Shown piece after piece: positions 36,231 through 43,896 of a stretch of 64,000 nucleotides of DNA. Under the pieces are notes generated by a model. That model saw nothing but the letters and a program-made list of their open reading frames with translations, was not told where the DNA came from and made no database searches. This DNA comes from Streptomyces showdoensis (GTDB lineage Bacteria > Actinomycetota > Actinomycetes > Streptomycetales > Streptomycetaceae): positions 62,001 to 126,000 of the forward strand of contig NZ_BAAAXG010000029.1 of the NCBI RefSeq assembly GCF_039535475.1, given 5' to 3'. The number at the start of each line of letters is the position of its first letter. Position 1 is the first letter of the stretch. The position numbers and the translations under genes are program-made.

Positions 36231-36279
36231 GGACCCGGGGTCCGCTTTCGACGATACGGACCCTGGGTCCGTTTTTCAA
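36231..36279 (-). promoter_or_regulatory. TetR-regulated divergent promoter with two GGACCC-N-GGGTCC operators
   Basis: On the minus strand TTGAAA (36274-36279) and TATCGT (36251-36256) are exactly 17 bases apart, and the whole spacer is filled by the palindrome CGGACCC-A-GGGTCCG (36257-36271). A second palindrome GGACCC-G-GGGTCC lies at 36231-36243, just after a TAGAAT (36223-36228) that could be the -10 of the TetR gene. The layout predicts repression of both directions. Confidence 0.75.
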
Positions 36280-36298
36280 TCGCCGATGGGAGGGCACC

Positions 36299-36892
36299 AT
36301 GCCCGAGCGCCAGCCCCGCAAGGACGCCGCCCGCAACCGACAGGCCGTCCTGGAGGCCGCCGACGCCCTCTTCACCCGCTCCGGCAGCGCCGAGGACCTC
36401 ACGATGGCCGAGATCGCGACGGCGGCCGGCGTCGGCAAGGGCACCCTCTTCCGCGCCTTCGGCGACCGCGCCGGGCTCCTCCGCGCCCTGTACGAGACGC
36501 GGCTCGAACCGCTCCGGGAAGCCGTGACGGCAGGACCCCCGCCCCTGGGAACCTCGACTCCGCCGCGGGAGCGTGCGGTCGCCCTGCTGGACGCCATGCT
36601 GTGCTTCAAGCTCGACAACCGCCCCCTCGCGCTGGCCCTGGAGGAGAGCGGCAGCGGCGGGCCGTACGGGGCGGAGCAGTACGGACGTTGGCACGCCCTG
36701 CTCCGGGACGTACTGGAACAGGTCCCCGGCCTGCCCCATCCCGGGTTCACGGCCCACGCCCTCCTCTCCGTCGTGCGGGCCGACCTCGTCGAGCACCTGG
36801 CCGGCCGCGAAGGCGTACCGCGCGAGCAGCTGAGGGACCGACTCGCCGACTACGTCAGGGGCGTCGTGAACCGGGGAGGCGCGGCGAGGTAG
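36299..36892 (+). CDS. TetR-family repressor
   Basis: A 197-aa regulator. The N-terminal HTH is typical: RNRQAVLEAADALFTRSGSAEDLTMAEIATAAGVGKGTLFRAFGDRAGLLRAL, with the GVGKGTLFRAFG recognition helix. The C-terminal ligand domain is diverse, as usual. It is divergent from the SnoaL-NmrA operon with two matching palindromes in the 93-bp gap, so it most likely represses that operon and itself until a small ligand binds. The ATG follows GGGAGGG. Confidence 0.9.
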   Translation: MPERQPRKDAARNRQAVLEAADALFTRSGSAEDLTMAEIATAAGVGKGTLFRAFGDRAGLLRALYETRLEPLREAVTAGPPPLGTSTPPRERAVALLDAMLCFKLDNRPLALALEESGSGGPYGAEQYGRWHALLRDVLEQVPGLPHPGFTAHALLSVVRADLVEHLAGREGVPREQLRDRLADYVRGVVNRGGAAR

Positions 36893-36940
36893 CACCGAGC
36901 AGCCCGAACACCGACCCGCCCCCGGGGCGCCACACCGGCG

Positions 36941-37447
36941 TCACTTGATGCCCGTGTCACCCAGGGTCTCCAGCACCTGGCGCAGACCCTCGGCGGTCCT
37001 GTCGACGAGGTCGCGGTCCACGTCGGCGAGCAGCTGCGCGTAGTTCGCCAGGTGGTCGGCGAAGGCGGCCCTGGTGACCTCGTGACCGTGTTCGGTGAGG
37101 CGGATCTTGATGGTGCGCCGGTCGTCCCCCTCGCGCACCCGCTCGACCAGACCCTTGGCCTCCATCCTGTCGATGCGGTTGGTGATCGCTCCCGAGGTCA
37201 CCATGGCCGCCTTGAGGAACGCTCCGGCGGTGAGCGTGTACGGCGGCCCCGAACGCTGCAGCGTGGTGAGCACGTCGAACTCGCCGTGCTCCACTCCGTG
37301 CGCGGCGGCCGAGGCCTTGGCGGACTTGTCGACCACCCGGGCCAATCGCTGGATCCGGCCCAAGAGCTCCACCGGCCAGAGGTCCTCCACCAGGTCGGGG
37401 CGCTCCTCGGCCCACTGGCCGATGATCGCGTCCACGGCATCGCTCAT
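36941..37447 (-). CDS. MarR-family regulator
   Basis: A 168-aa winged-helix regulator. The core reads GEFDVLTTLQRSGPPYTLTAGAFLKAAMVTSGAITNRIDRMEAKGLVERVREGDDRRTIKIRLTEHG in overlapping pieces: a recognition helix around SGAITNRIDRME and the wing DDRR typical of MarR. ATG at 37447 is placed 8 bases after AGGAG. Divergent from an MFS pump, with three copies of a CAACGTTGA-type palindrome between them, so it probably controls the pump in response to a drug-like ligand. Confidence 0.88.
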   Translation of the reverse strand: MSDAVDAIIGQWAEERPDLVEDLWPVELLGRIQRLARVVDKSAKASAAAHGVEHGEFDVLTTLQRSGPPYTLTAGAFLKAAMVTSGAITNRIDRMEAKGLVERVREGDDRRTIKIRLTEHGHEVTRAAFADHLANYAQLLADVDRDLVDRTAEGLRQVLETLGDTGIK

Positions 37448-37474
37448 CGCCGCCACTCCTCTCCATGTTCATCT

Positions 37475-37534
37475 TCTCAACGTTAAGACACTTGACGTTG
37501 AAAGATCAGAGCTGCTTTTATCTCAACGTTGAGA
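37475..37534. promoter_or_regulatory. MarR operator cluster (CTCAACGTTGAG family)
   Basis: A perfect 14-bp palindrome TCTCAACGTTGAGA at 37521-37534, a near copy TCTCAACGTTAAGA at 37475-37488 and a degenerate TTGACGTTGAA at 37492-37502. A plus-strand TTGACG (37492) with TTTTAT 18 bases later gives a possible pump promoter between them. Confidence 0.7.
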
Positions 37535-37564
37535 TTATCAAGGCTGAACGACAGGAGCACGCCG

Positions 37565-38824
37565 ATGCCCGGGCTCGCCCGCCACCTCCCCGGACCCACC
37601 GCCGAACACGCCCAGGCACCCGCCCCCTCAGCCGGAGGGACTGCCGCCCCACCACGCCAAGTCCCGGCTTTCTGGCTCGCGTTACTCGCCACCCCGGTCG
37701 CCGCGAGCGCCAACAGCCCGGTCCTGATCCTTCCCGACATGGCCGGCTCGCTCGGCATCCGTACGGCGACGGCGACCTGGCTCGTCACGGTCTTCGCCTG
37801 GGCCATGGCCGTCGGCACCCCGCTCATGGCGGGCCTGCTGCGGCGCCGCGGCCTCGGCACCACGCTCCGGCTGAGCGCGGCGCTGATCGTGGCCGGCACC
37901 GCCGTCGTCGCCGTTGCGCCCTGGCTGCCGGTCGCCATGACGGGCCGGGCGGCGCAGGCGGTGGGCGGGGCGGGCCTGATCACCGCGGCGATGAGCCTGG
38001 CGGGCTCGGTCCGCCGCATGGGAGTGATCACGGCGGGCTTCGGGACGCTGGGTGCGGTCGGCCCGCTGCTCGGTTCGGCCGTCGCGGGCGCGACCTCCTG
38101 GCGGGTGTCCCTCGCCGTCGGCGCCGTCGCCCTCCTGGCCCTGCCGGCCGTCATGCGCCGCGCCGACCTGTCCGCACCCCCGCGCAGCACCCCCTTCGAC
38201 GGGCGGGGCGCCGCCCTCCTGGTCCTGACCGCGACGGCCTTGGTGCTCGTCCCCCGCTACCCGCTCCCGGCCGTCGCCGCCTCGCTGCTGACGGGCGCGG
38301 TCCTGGCCCTGCACATCCGGTCCCACCCCACGGGCTTCGTCCCCGCGGCGCTGCTGCGCAGCCGCGCCTTCGTCCTCTCCGCCCTGCTCGCCTGCACCTT
38401 CGCGACCTCGTACTTCACCCTTCTCTTCACCGTCCCGCAGCTGCTGCGCGACCGCACGGACTGGACGACCTCCACGATCGGCACCGGCCAGCTGGTGGCA
38501 CTCCTCGCCGGCTCGGCGCTCTCCATGGTGCTGGCCGCCGCCTCGTCCCGACTGGGCCGCCCGCGGGTGCTGACGCTCCTGCTCACCGTCGGAGCGCTGG
38601 CCCCCCTCACCGCCGTACTGACCCCCTGGGCACCGCTGCTCCTGCTCGTCGCGACGCTCGCCGTCTTCACCACGAGCGCGGGCCAGGCCACGCTCGCGGT
38701 CTACGCCACCCAGGCGGCGCCGGCCGCTCAACGCCCCACGGCGATCGGCCTGTTCAACCTCTGCTACCAATTGGGCGGCGCCTTCGGACCGGCTGTCGCG
38801 GCCCTGATCACGCTCGGCGCCTGA
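37565..38824 (+). CDS. MFS transporter, DHA1-type
   Basis: A 419-aa major-facilitator protein with about 12 hydrophobic segments starting at residue 37 and an Ala/Pro-rich cytosolic N-terminus. The loop after helix 2 (AGLLRRRGLGTTLRLS) and the repeated GxxLG-type motifs (GTLGAVGPLLGSAVAG) fit the CmlR/AraJ-like drug-efflux branch. ATG at 37565 follows AGGAG by 7 bases. It is divergent from, and presumably controlled by, the MarR protein; the cupin gene follows after 58 bases and may be co-transcribed. Substrate unknown. Confidence 0.85.
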   Translation: MPGLARHLPGPTAEHAQAPAPSAGGTAAPPRQVPAFWLALLATPVAASANSPVLILPDMAGSLGIRTATATWLVTVFAWAMAVGTPLMAGLLRRRGLGTTLRLSAALIVAGTAVVAVAPWLPVAMTGRAAQAVGGAGLITAAMSLAGSVRRMGVITAGFGTLGAVGPLLGSAVAGATSWRVSLAVGAVALLALPAVMRRADLSAPPRSTPFDGRGAALLVLTATALVLVPRYPLPAVAASLLTGAVLALHIRSHPTGFVPAALLRSRAFVLSALLACTFATSYFTLLFTVPQLLRDRTDWTTSTIGTGQLVALLAGSALSMVLAAASSRLGRPRVLTLLLTVGALAPLTAVLTPWAPLLLLVATLAVFTTSAGQATLAVYATQAAPAAQRPTAIGLFNLCYQLGGAFGPAVAALITLGA

Positions 38825-38882
38825 CGCCCCCCGTCCCAAGTCCCCTTCCCTCTCTCCCTCCTCCACTCTCAGGAAGTCACCC

Positions 38883-39419
38883 ATGAACGAGAACGCACCC
38901 ACCGAGCCCACGACCACGACCGTTCCCCCTCTCGCCGCGATGCTCACCCGGCACGCCGATGCCGAGACCTGTGCCGACCCCAGCAGCGTCATGACCCTGC
39001 TGGCCGAATCCGGCGGCGCCGACGGCGCCGGGGGCGGATTCACGAGCTACCGGTCCACCTTCGCCGCGGGTGCGGCAGGTGCACCCGCCCACTTCCACAC
39101 CCGCGCGTCCGAACTCTTCTTCGTCATCAGCGGCGCCCTGCAGGTCCTGGTGGGCGAAGAGGTCACCGTGCTCGAGGCGGGCGACTTCCTCGCCGTTCCG
39201 CCGCACACCCCGCACGCCTTCGCGGCCGCCCCGGGCCGCGAGGCGGACGTCCTGTTCGTCTTCACCCCCGGAATGGGCAGGTTCGACTACCTGCGCCTGC
39301 TCGGCCGGGTGATGCGCGGCGAGGCGGACCCGAAGGAGATCGCCGAGTCCTCGGAACGCTACGACAACCACTACGTCGACAGCCCGGTCTGGCGCGCGGC
39401 CCTGGAGCGTTCCGCATGA
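38883..39419 (+). CDS. Cupin-domain protein
   Basis: A 178-aa protein with one conserved cupin barrel: GAPAHFHTRASELFFVISGALQVLVGEEVTVLEAGDFLAVPPHTPHAF carries cupin motif 1 (H-x-H ... E ... G) and motif 2 (G-D-x3-P-x2-H), so a metal site is likely. The C-terminal helices (GRFDYLRLLGRVMRGEADPKEI) are like those of small quercetinase-like cupins. ATG follows AGGAAG by 7 bases. Placed after the pump, it could modify the same compound; this is inference. Confidence 0.85.
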   Translation: MNENAPTEPTTTTVPPLAAMLTRHADAETCADPSSVMTLLAESGGADGAGGGFTSYRSTFAAGAAGAPAHFHTRASELFFVISGALQVLVGEEVTVLEAGDFLAVPPHTPHAFAAAPGREADVLFVFTPGMGRFDYLRLLGRVMRGEADPKEIAESSERYDNHYVDSPVWRAALERSA

Positions 39420-39497
39420 TCGACGCCACACCCCGGATCCGGGTGGCCCGGCGCGTGTCCGACCGGACGGTCGTTGCCGCCGTGCGATCGTGGCGGT

Positions 39498-40217
39498 GTG
39501 GCGCATTCCGAAGGTGAGAAGGGCCGGCACGGGGTCGGGCTGACGCTGACGTCCGCGGCGTTCCTGTTCCTGCTGCTCCGGCTCTTCGCCGTCGCCGGAT
39601 ACGAGTGGCACACCGCCTTCGCGGTCCTGCACACCGTCGACCTGAACGACAGCCTCGGCATCGTGCTGGGCACGGTGATGGCCAGCTCGGTGATCTCGGC
39701 CGTGTTCATCGCGGCGCTCACCCCCGTCGCGCTCGTCAGCCTCCTGGAGAGCCGGCGGGGCTTCGAGGAAGCCAAGCGGCGGGAGCGGGAAGGCGCCGAG
39801 CACAGGGCACCGGATCTCACCGGCACGGTGCTGCTGACGATCCTGCTGGTGATGATGGTCGCCTACCTGTGGAGCTTCGACGCCTGGTGGCTGCCGCTCA
39901 TCGCGGCCGCCACCACCGTCGTGTACTTCGCCCTCGCACACGGCGCCCGAGCCGAGGGGAAGCGCCGGCGGGCCGCCCTCTGGGCCGGCCGCCACCTCGG
40001 CGTGCTGCTCCTCGTCGGCCTGCTGGTGGGCGCGGCCACCAGCAGGACTCCCTGGGTGCCGCTGGAGGAGATCGGCCTGCGCGACGGGGCGGTGCTGCGC
40101 GGGTACGTCATGCAGGACGAGCCCGGGTCCTTGAAGGTGCTGACCGAGAAGGACCGGGACTTCCTCATCCTCATGGACCCCGACGTGGCCTCACGCGAGG
40201 AACTCGGCCTGCACTGA
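39498..40217 (+). CDS. Membrane protein of unknown function
   Basis: A 239-aa protein with four strongly hydrophobic segments (about residues 14-32, 52-78, 110-128 and 130-150, with another near 168-185) and a soluble C-terminus (LRDGAVLRGYVMQDEPGSLKVLTEKDRDFLILMDPDVASREELGL). GTG at 39498 is chosen because the frame before it is not protein-like; a TTG at 39474 is possible. No family recognised. Confidence 0.65.
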   Translation: MAHSEGEKGRHGVGLTLTSAAFLFLLLRLFAVAGYEWHTAFAVLHTVDLNDSLGIVLGTVMASSVISAVFIAALTPVALVSLLESRRGFEEAKRREREGAEHRAPDLTGTVLLTILLVMMVAYLWSFDAWWLPLIAAATTVVYFALAHGARAEGKRRRAALWAGRHLGVLLLVGLLVGAATSRTPWVPLEEIGLRDGAVLRGYVMQDEPGSLKVLTEKDRDFLILMDPDVASREELGLH

Positions 40218-40273
40218 CCGCCCCCGGCCGCCACACACCACGCCGCGTCATGACGCATCCCGCATCACACGCG

Positions 40274-40774
40274 TCACGCCGTCGCGTCGGGCCCCGCCAG
40301 CTGCTCCGCGAGCTCCTTCTCTCTCTCCTCCGACAGCGAGGTCTTGAGGACGGTCCCGCCGAAGGGCGCCATCGCCGCGGCGAACCGGGCCTCGGTGACC
40401 TCGGATGCCATGACGACCACGGCCGCCGAACCCGGGCTGAGCAGCTCCTGGACCTTGCCGCGGAACCTGCCGTCCACGCCCATCTGGTTGAGCTTGCCGA
40501 TGAGGCCGCCGACCGCGGCACCCACCACGCCCATCACCGGAGTGAGGATCACCATGCCGAAGACCATGCCCCACAGCGCCCCGGCCGTCGCCGAGAGGGC
40601 CACCTCCTCACTCCTCGCCGGCGTGTCCACATGGGTCGTGCCGTCCTCGTCCACGGTGACGACCGCCAGGCCGGCCAGGTCGACGACCTGGGCGTCCTTC
40701 AGCTTCCGCACCTCCGCGAACGCCTTGCGGGCGACCGCGTGATCCTCGTAGCCGAGGACGATGAGCTCGGACAT
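40274..40774 (-). CDS. DUF1269-family protein
   Basis: A 166-aa protein with the DUF1269 pattern: an N-terminal ferredoxin-like part (SELIVLGYEDHAVARKAFAEVRKL), a central Gly-rich hydrophobic segment (LWGMVFGMVILTPVMGVVGAAVGGLIG) and a C-terminal VQELLSPGSAAVVVMASEVTEARF. Function unknown; the middle may insert in a membrane. It starts 18 bases after the BaeRF gene's stop, with AAGGAGAG upstream, so the two form an operon. Confidence 0.85.
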   Translation of the reverse strand: MSELIVLGYEDHAVARKAFAEVRKLKDAQVVDLAGLAVVTVDEDGTTHVDTPARSEEVALSATAGALWGMVFGMVILTPVMGVVGAAVGGLIGKLNQMGVDGRFRGKVQELLSPGSAAVVVMASEVTEARFAAAMAPFGGTVLKTSLSEEREKELAEQLAGPDATA

Positions 40775-40792
40775 CCGTCTCTCCTTCGGGTC

Positions 40793-41887
40793 TCAGTACC
40801 GCAGCACCCCGGCGATGCGGCCCCGGCCGTCGAGGGAGTCGTCGGGCACGAAGCGCACCTCGGCTCCCCGTTCCAGGGCCTGCTCGACGATCTCGTCGAC
40901 CATGTCGTCCCTGGCTCCGGCCTCTGCGGCGTCCGCGGGCTCCAGGTGGCCGCCCTCGTCGCGTACGACCGTCCGGTAGTGCTCCTCGACGGCGAGCAGC
41001 CGCATCCTGCCGTCCTTCACGGCCTGCCACACCTCGTCGATGCCCCCGGCGTACTCGTGCCGGCCCCGTGCGGCGTCCAGCTCGGCGACGACGGTGGCCG
41101 TCGCGGCGGCCTCGCGTGCGGTGCGGACCGGCTCGACGGCGCCCCAGACGGAGGCGGCGGGCCCGGCGGCGAGTCCGCCGTGCTCGATGGTCAGGGTGTC
41201 GGGGCCCGTTGAACCGAGGTCCGCGAGCAGCGCGAGCGCGGCCGACGACCCGAGCACGTAGAGCGGGCGGGGTTCGGAGGCCAGCACGACCCGCAGCTTC
41301 TCGTGCGCCTCGCGCAGGAACTGGCGCGTGGCCTCGTCCTGGAAGGTGCTGGGGAGGTCGCCGATGCGCTCCTTGCGCTCCGCGTCCGGGTCTTCGAGGC
41401 TGCGGGAGAGCGGGAAGCCGTCCCCGGTGTGCTCGGAGGCCCGTTCGGCGCCTCCGTCCCACAGCGAGACCCGGTCGGCGGCCACCGCCAGCACCCAGTA
41501 CGGCTGCTCGGCGGCCTGCGCGGCGACGAGGTTGCGGGTGAGGAAGGTGTCGGCCAGGACGACGCGTTCCGGGACCTCCCGGGCCACCGACCACACGTGG
41601 TGCTCCCCCGGCGCGACGAAGACCACGAGGCCGTCCTCGGCGTGGACCAGGTCGATCTCGGCCTCGGCCCGGCGCAGCTGGTCGAGGACGTCCGCCCGCC
41701 GCTCGCGCGACACCGCCGGGTCCTCGTGGACCGCCTTCTCCGCCTCCGCGATGAGATTGCGCAGCCGTACGGGATCCTGGGTGTTGTCCGGTTCGCGCCG
41801 GTGCGTCGGCATCACCAGGGACAGGGCGGGGTACGGCCGGGGCTGCCGCAACTTCGCGAGCGTGACCGGCGTGAGGACGGGATCCAT
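40793..41887 (-). CDS. BaeRF3-like (bacterial archaeo-eukaryotic release-factor family) protein
   Basis: A 364-aa protein resembling the bacterial relatives of eRF1/Pelota: an N-terminal domain with YPALSLVMPTHRREPDNTQDPVRLRNLI, a central beta-rich part (GLVVFVAPGEHHVWSVAREVPERVVLADTFLTRNL), and a C-terminal L7Ae-like domain (AVKDGRMRLLAVEEHYRTVV). The family is proposed to act on stalled ribosomes or under stress; no activity is proven for most members. ATG at 41887 follows GGAAGG. First gene of a pair with DUF1269. The 283 bases upstream, to 42170, hold no gene. Confidence 0.75.
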   Translation of the reverse strand: MDPVLTPVTLAKLRQPRPYPALSLVMPTHRREPDNTQDPVRLRNLIAEAEKAVHEDPAVSRERRADVLDQLRRAEAEIDLVHAEDGLVVFVAPGEHHVWSVAREVPERVVLADTFLTRNLVAAQAAEQPYWVLAVAADRVSLWDGGAERASEHTGDGFPLSRSLEDPDAERKERIGDLPSTFQDEATRQFLREAHEKLRVVLASEPRPLYVLGSSAALALLADLGSTGPDTLTIEHGGLAAGPAASVWGAVEPVRTAREAAATATVVAELDAARGRHEYAGGIDEVWQAVKDGRMRLLAVEEHYRTVVRDEGGHLEPADAAEAGARDDMVDEIVEQALERGAEVRFVPDDSLDGRGRIAGVLRY

Positions 41888-42170
41888 GGGATGGCCTTCC
41901 TTGCGGGTTGCTTCCTTGCGGGCTGCGTCCGTCGGCTGCCATGGCCTGTGCCGGAATCCGGAAACGGCACCGGCACCGGCATCCGTACGGGTGTCGATCA
42001 GCGGTTGGCCCGTGTCCCTCCCGTCCTCGTCGCCGGGGATGCCTTCAGGCACGTACCGCTGTCGCTACAGCCGCCACAAGATCTCATACTGCCCCCGCGG
42101 GTCCCTCCGCGCGACCGGGGCGGGAGCGCCGGCGCGGGGCAGGCCGGGCACCGCCACGGCGGCCCCTGGT

Positions 42171-43232
42171 TCAGGCCGGACGCCCGAGCATCGCCAGCCG
42201 GCTCGCCGTGCGGTCCAGGTCGCGGGTCAGGACCGGGCCGTCGGGGAGGGCCGTCAGCGGGTCGGCGCCGATGAGGACCAGCCGGACGTCCCGGTCGCAG
42301 GCGACGTCGACGAGGTTCGCGAAGCGCTGGCGTCCGTCGGCGGAGGCCTCGGCCAGCGGCGGTACGCCGTCGAGGACCAGGGTGCAGAACCGTTCGGCGA
42401 GCGCCAGGTAGTCGGACACCGCCGTCGCGGTCTCGCACAGCGCGTCGAAGCCGAGCCAGACGAGTTCGCCGCGCACCGCCCGGGCCGGCAGCTCCCGCAG
42501 GTGGGCCGGGACAGTGGTGGCCTCGGCGGGAGACGGCAGGGCGAGGCCCGCGTCCGCCGGCGCGGTGCCGCCCGGCGGCAGGCACAGGCCCGTCGCGAAC
42601 CGCCGTCCACCGTCCCGCGACCGGGGCGCCGCGAGCCGGCGGAAGTCCACCGGACCCGAGACGTCGAGGACGTCCATCCGCTGTTCGATGAGCTGGATGG
42701 TGGGCTCGAAGAGGTGGTGGTAGAGCGGGTCCGGCATGAGGCCGGCGGGCGGGTAGTTGGAGGTGGTGACCAAGGTGATCCGGCGGTCGAGGAGCGTCCG
42801 GAAGAGGCGGGCGATCAGCATCGCGTCGCCCGCGTCGTGCGCGTGGAACTCGTCGAAGACCAGGACCTTGCTGTCCCCGATCAGCTCGTCGAGAGCGCTG
42901 TCGACGGCGCTCTGCCCGTCGCGGCGAGCGCCCGGCGCGGTCACTCCGTCGTGCAGCCGCCGGAAGAAGTCGTGGAAGTGCAGGCGCCGCTTGCGCTCGG
43001 TGGGCAGCCCCTCGTAGAACGTGTCCACCAGCCAGCTCTTGCCCCGCCCCACCGGGCCCCAGACGTACAGGTCGCGCGGCGGCTTGGGGAACGTCCAGGC
43101 GGGCCGGGCGAGTTCGGCCGCCAGCCGGGCCAAGCGCTCGACGGCGGCCTCCTGGGCCGGGGCGACCGCGAATCCTCGCCGCGCCGCGGCCTGGTGGAAG
43201 TGGCGGCGCATGGCCTGCTCGTGCTGGGGCAC
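42171..43232 (-). CDS. zapE: AFG1/ZapE-family AAA ATPase
   Basis: A 353-aa P-loop ATPase. Walker A is GPVGRGKSW (about residue 60) and Walker B VLVFDEFHAHD, with SNYPP sensor 1 and a KRRLHFHDFFRRLHD stretch, all diagnostic of AFG1/ZapE. In E. coli ZapE acts at the division ring; in mitochondria AFG1 helps degrade membrane complexes. The role in Streptomyces is unknown. GTG at 43232 is used; an internal ATG at 43211 would remove only seven residues. Single gene on this strand. Confidence 0.85.
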   Translation of the reverse strand: MPQHEQAMRRHFHQAAARRGFAVAPAQEAAVERLARLAAELARPAWTFPKPPRDLYVWGPVGRGKSWLVDTFYEGLPTERKRRLHFHDFFRRLHDGVTAPGARRDGQSAVDSALDELIGDSKVLVFDEFHAHDAGDAMLIARLFRTLLDRRITLVTTSNYPPAGLMPDPLYHHLFEPTIQLIEQRMDVLDVSGPVDFRRLAAPRSRDGGRRFATGLCLPPGGTAPADAGLALPSPAEATTVPAHLRELPARAVRGELVWLGFDALCETATAVSDYLALAERFCTLVLDGVPPLAEASADGRQRFANLVDVACDRDVRLVLIGADPLTALPDGPVLTRDLDRTASRLAMLGRPA

Positions 43233-43380
43233 CGGTCTGGTCGTCCCTTTCGTACGCGGGCTGGGAGGGCGGAGGGTGGGAGGGATGCGGGTCAGGTCGT
43301 TCAGGTCGGACCTGCCCGTACGTCGGGCCCGCACGTCAGGCACGTACGTCAGGCCCGTAGGTCAGGCCCGTAGGTCGCGG

Positions 43381-43701
43381 TCACTGGGCGAGACCGGCGC
43401 GGCAGGGCCCATGGGAGTCCGCACGACGGCCAGGCTCGTCCGGTCGACGGCCAGGCTCGTCCGGTCGACGGCCAGGGTGTCCGGGGTGACCAGGCCGCCG
43501 ACGACGGCTTCGCCCGCGGCGCGCGCGGATGCGGTCGGACACGCCCGTCGAGGTGACGAACTCCCGGTACGCGGCGGTCGTCACGTGGAACCCGCCCGGT
43601 ACGGGCAGCCCCGCTCGCGCCGGCTCGGAGAGAGCCGCTCCCTTGCCGCCCGCTGCCTCCAGCGTCGCCGCGGCAGCGTCCAACGGCAGCACGAACTCCA
43701 T
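43381..43701 (-). pseudogene. Remnant of a PEP-utilising enzyme (PEP synthase/RPH N-terminus)
   Basis: The first about 50 residues (MEFVLPLDAAAATLEAAGG, then KGAALSEPARAGLPVPGGF, HVTTAAYREFV) match the start of the ATP-grasp domain in PEP synthase, PPDK and rifampin phosphotransferase, proteins of 750-900 residues. After that the frame becomes Arg/Pro-rich repeat sequence and stops, so only a fragment remains. It overlaps a 21-bp tandem repeat that may have replaced the lost part. It could still be expressed as a 106-aa protein, but no function is likely. Confidence 0.55.
43425..43482. repeat. 21-bp tandem repeat, nearly three units
   Basis: Units of GACGGCCAGGCTCGTCCGGTC at 43425 and 43446, with a third, altered copy from 43467. 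They lie inside the degenerate end of the PEP-enzyme remnant. Just outside, at about 43315-43378, a looser repeat of CGTCAGGCCCGTAGGT type occurs. Confidence 0.8.
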
Positions 43702-43829
43702 GACCCGACCCCCGCATCGGCCTCCACGAAAGGATCATGATCGCACCGGAACCGGCCGCGCGCACGGGTTTCCGCGTGGTGCCCGTCGTGACAAGGGCCC
43801 GCACCCGTACCCGCACCCGTACCTGCGCC

Positions 43830-43860
43830 CGTGCCCGCCACCGGACAGGTGGCGGGCACG
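43830..43860. terminator. Strong hairpin terminator
   Basis: A perfect 13-bp stem CGTGCCCGCCACC / GGTGGCGGGCACG with a 5-base loop, 37 bases after the stop of the SpaA-repeat protein (minus strand). The bases before it contain a CCCGTACCCGCA-type short repeat. Confidence 0.75.
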
Positions 43861-43896
43861 GGTATGCCTCAGGCGGTCACGTCAGGTCGCCGCGGA

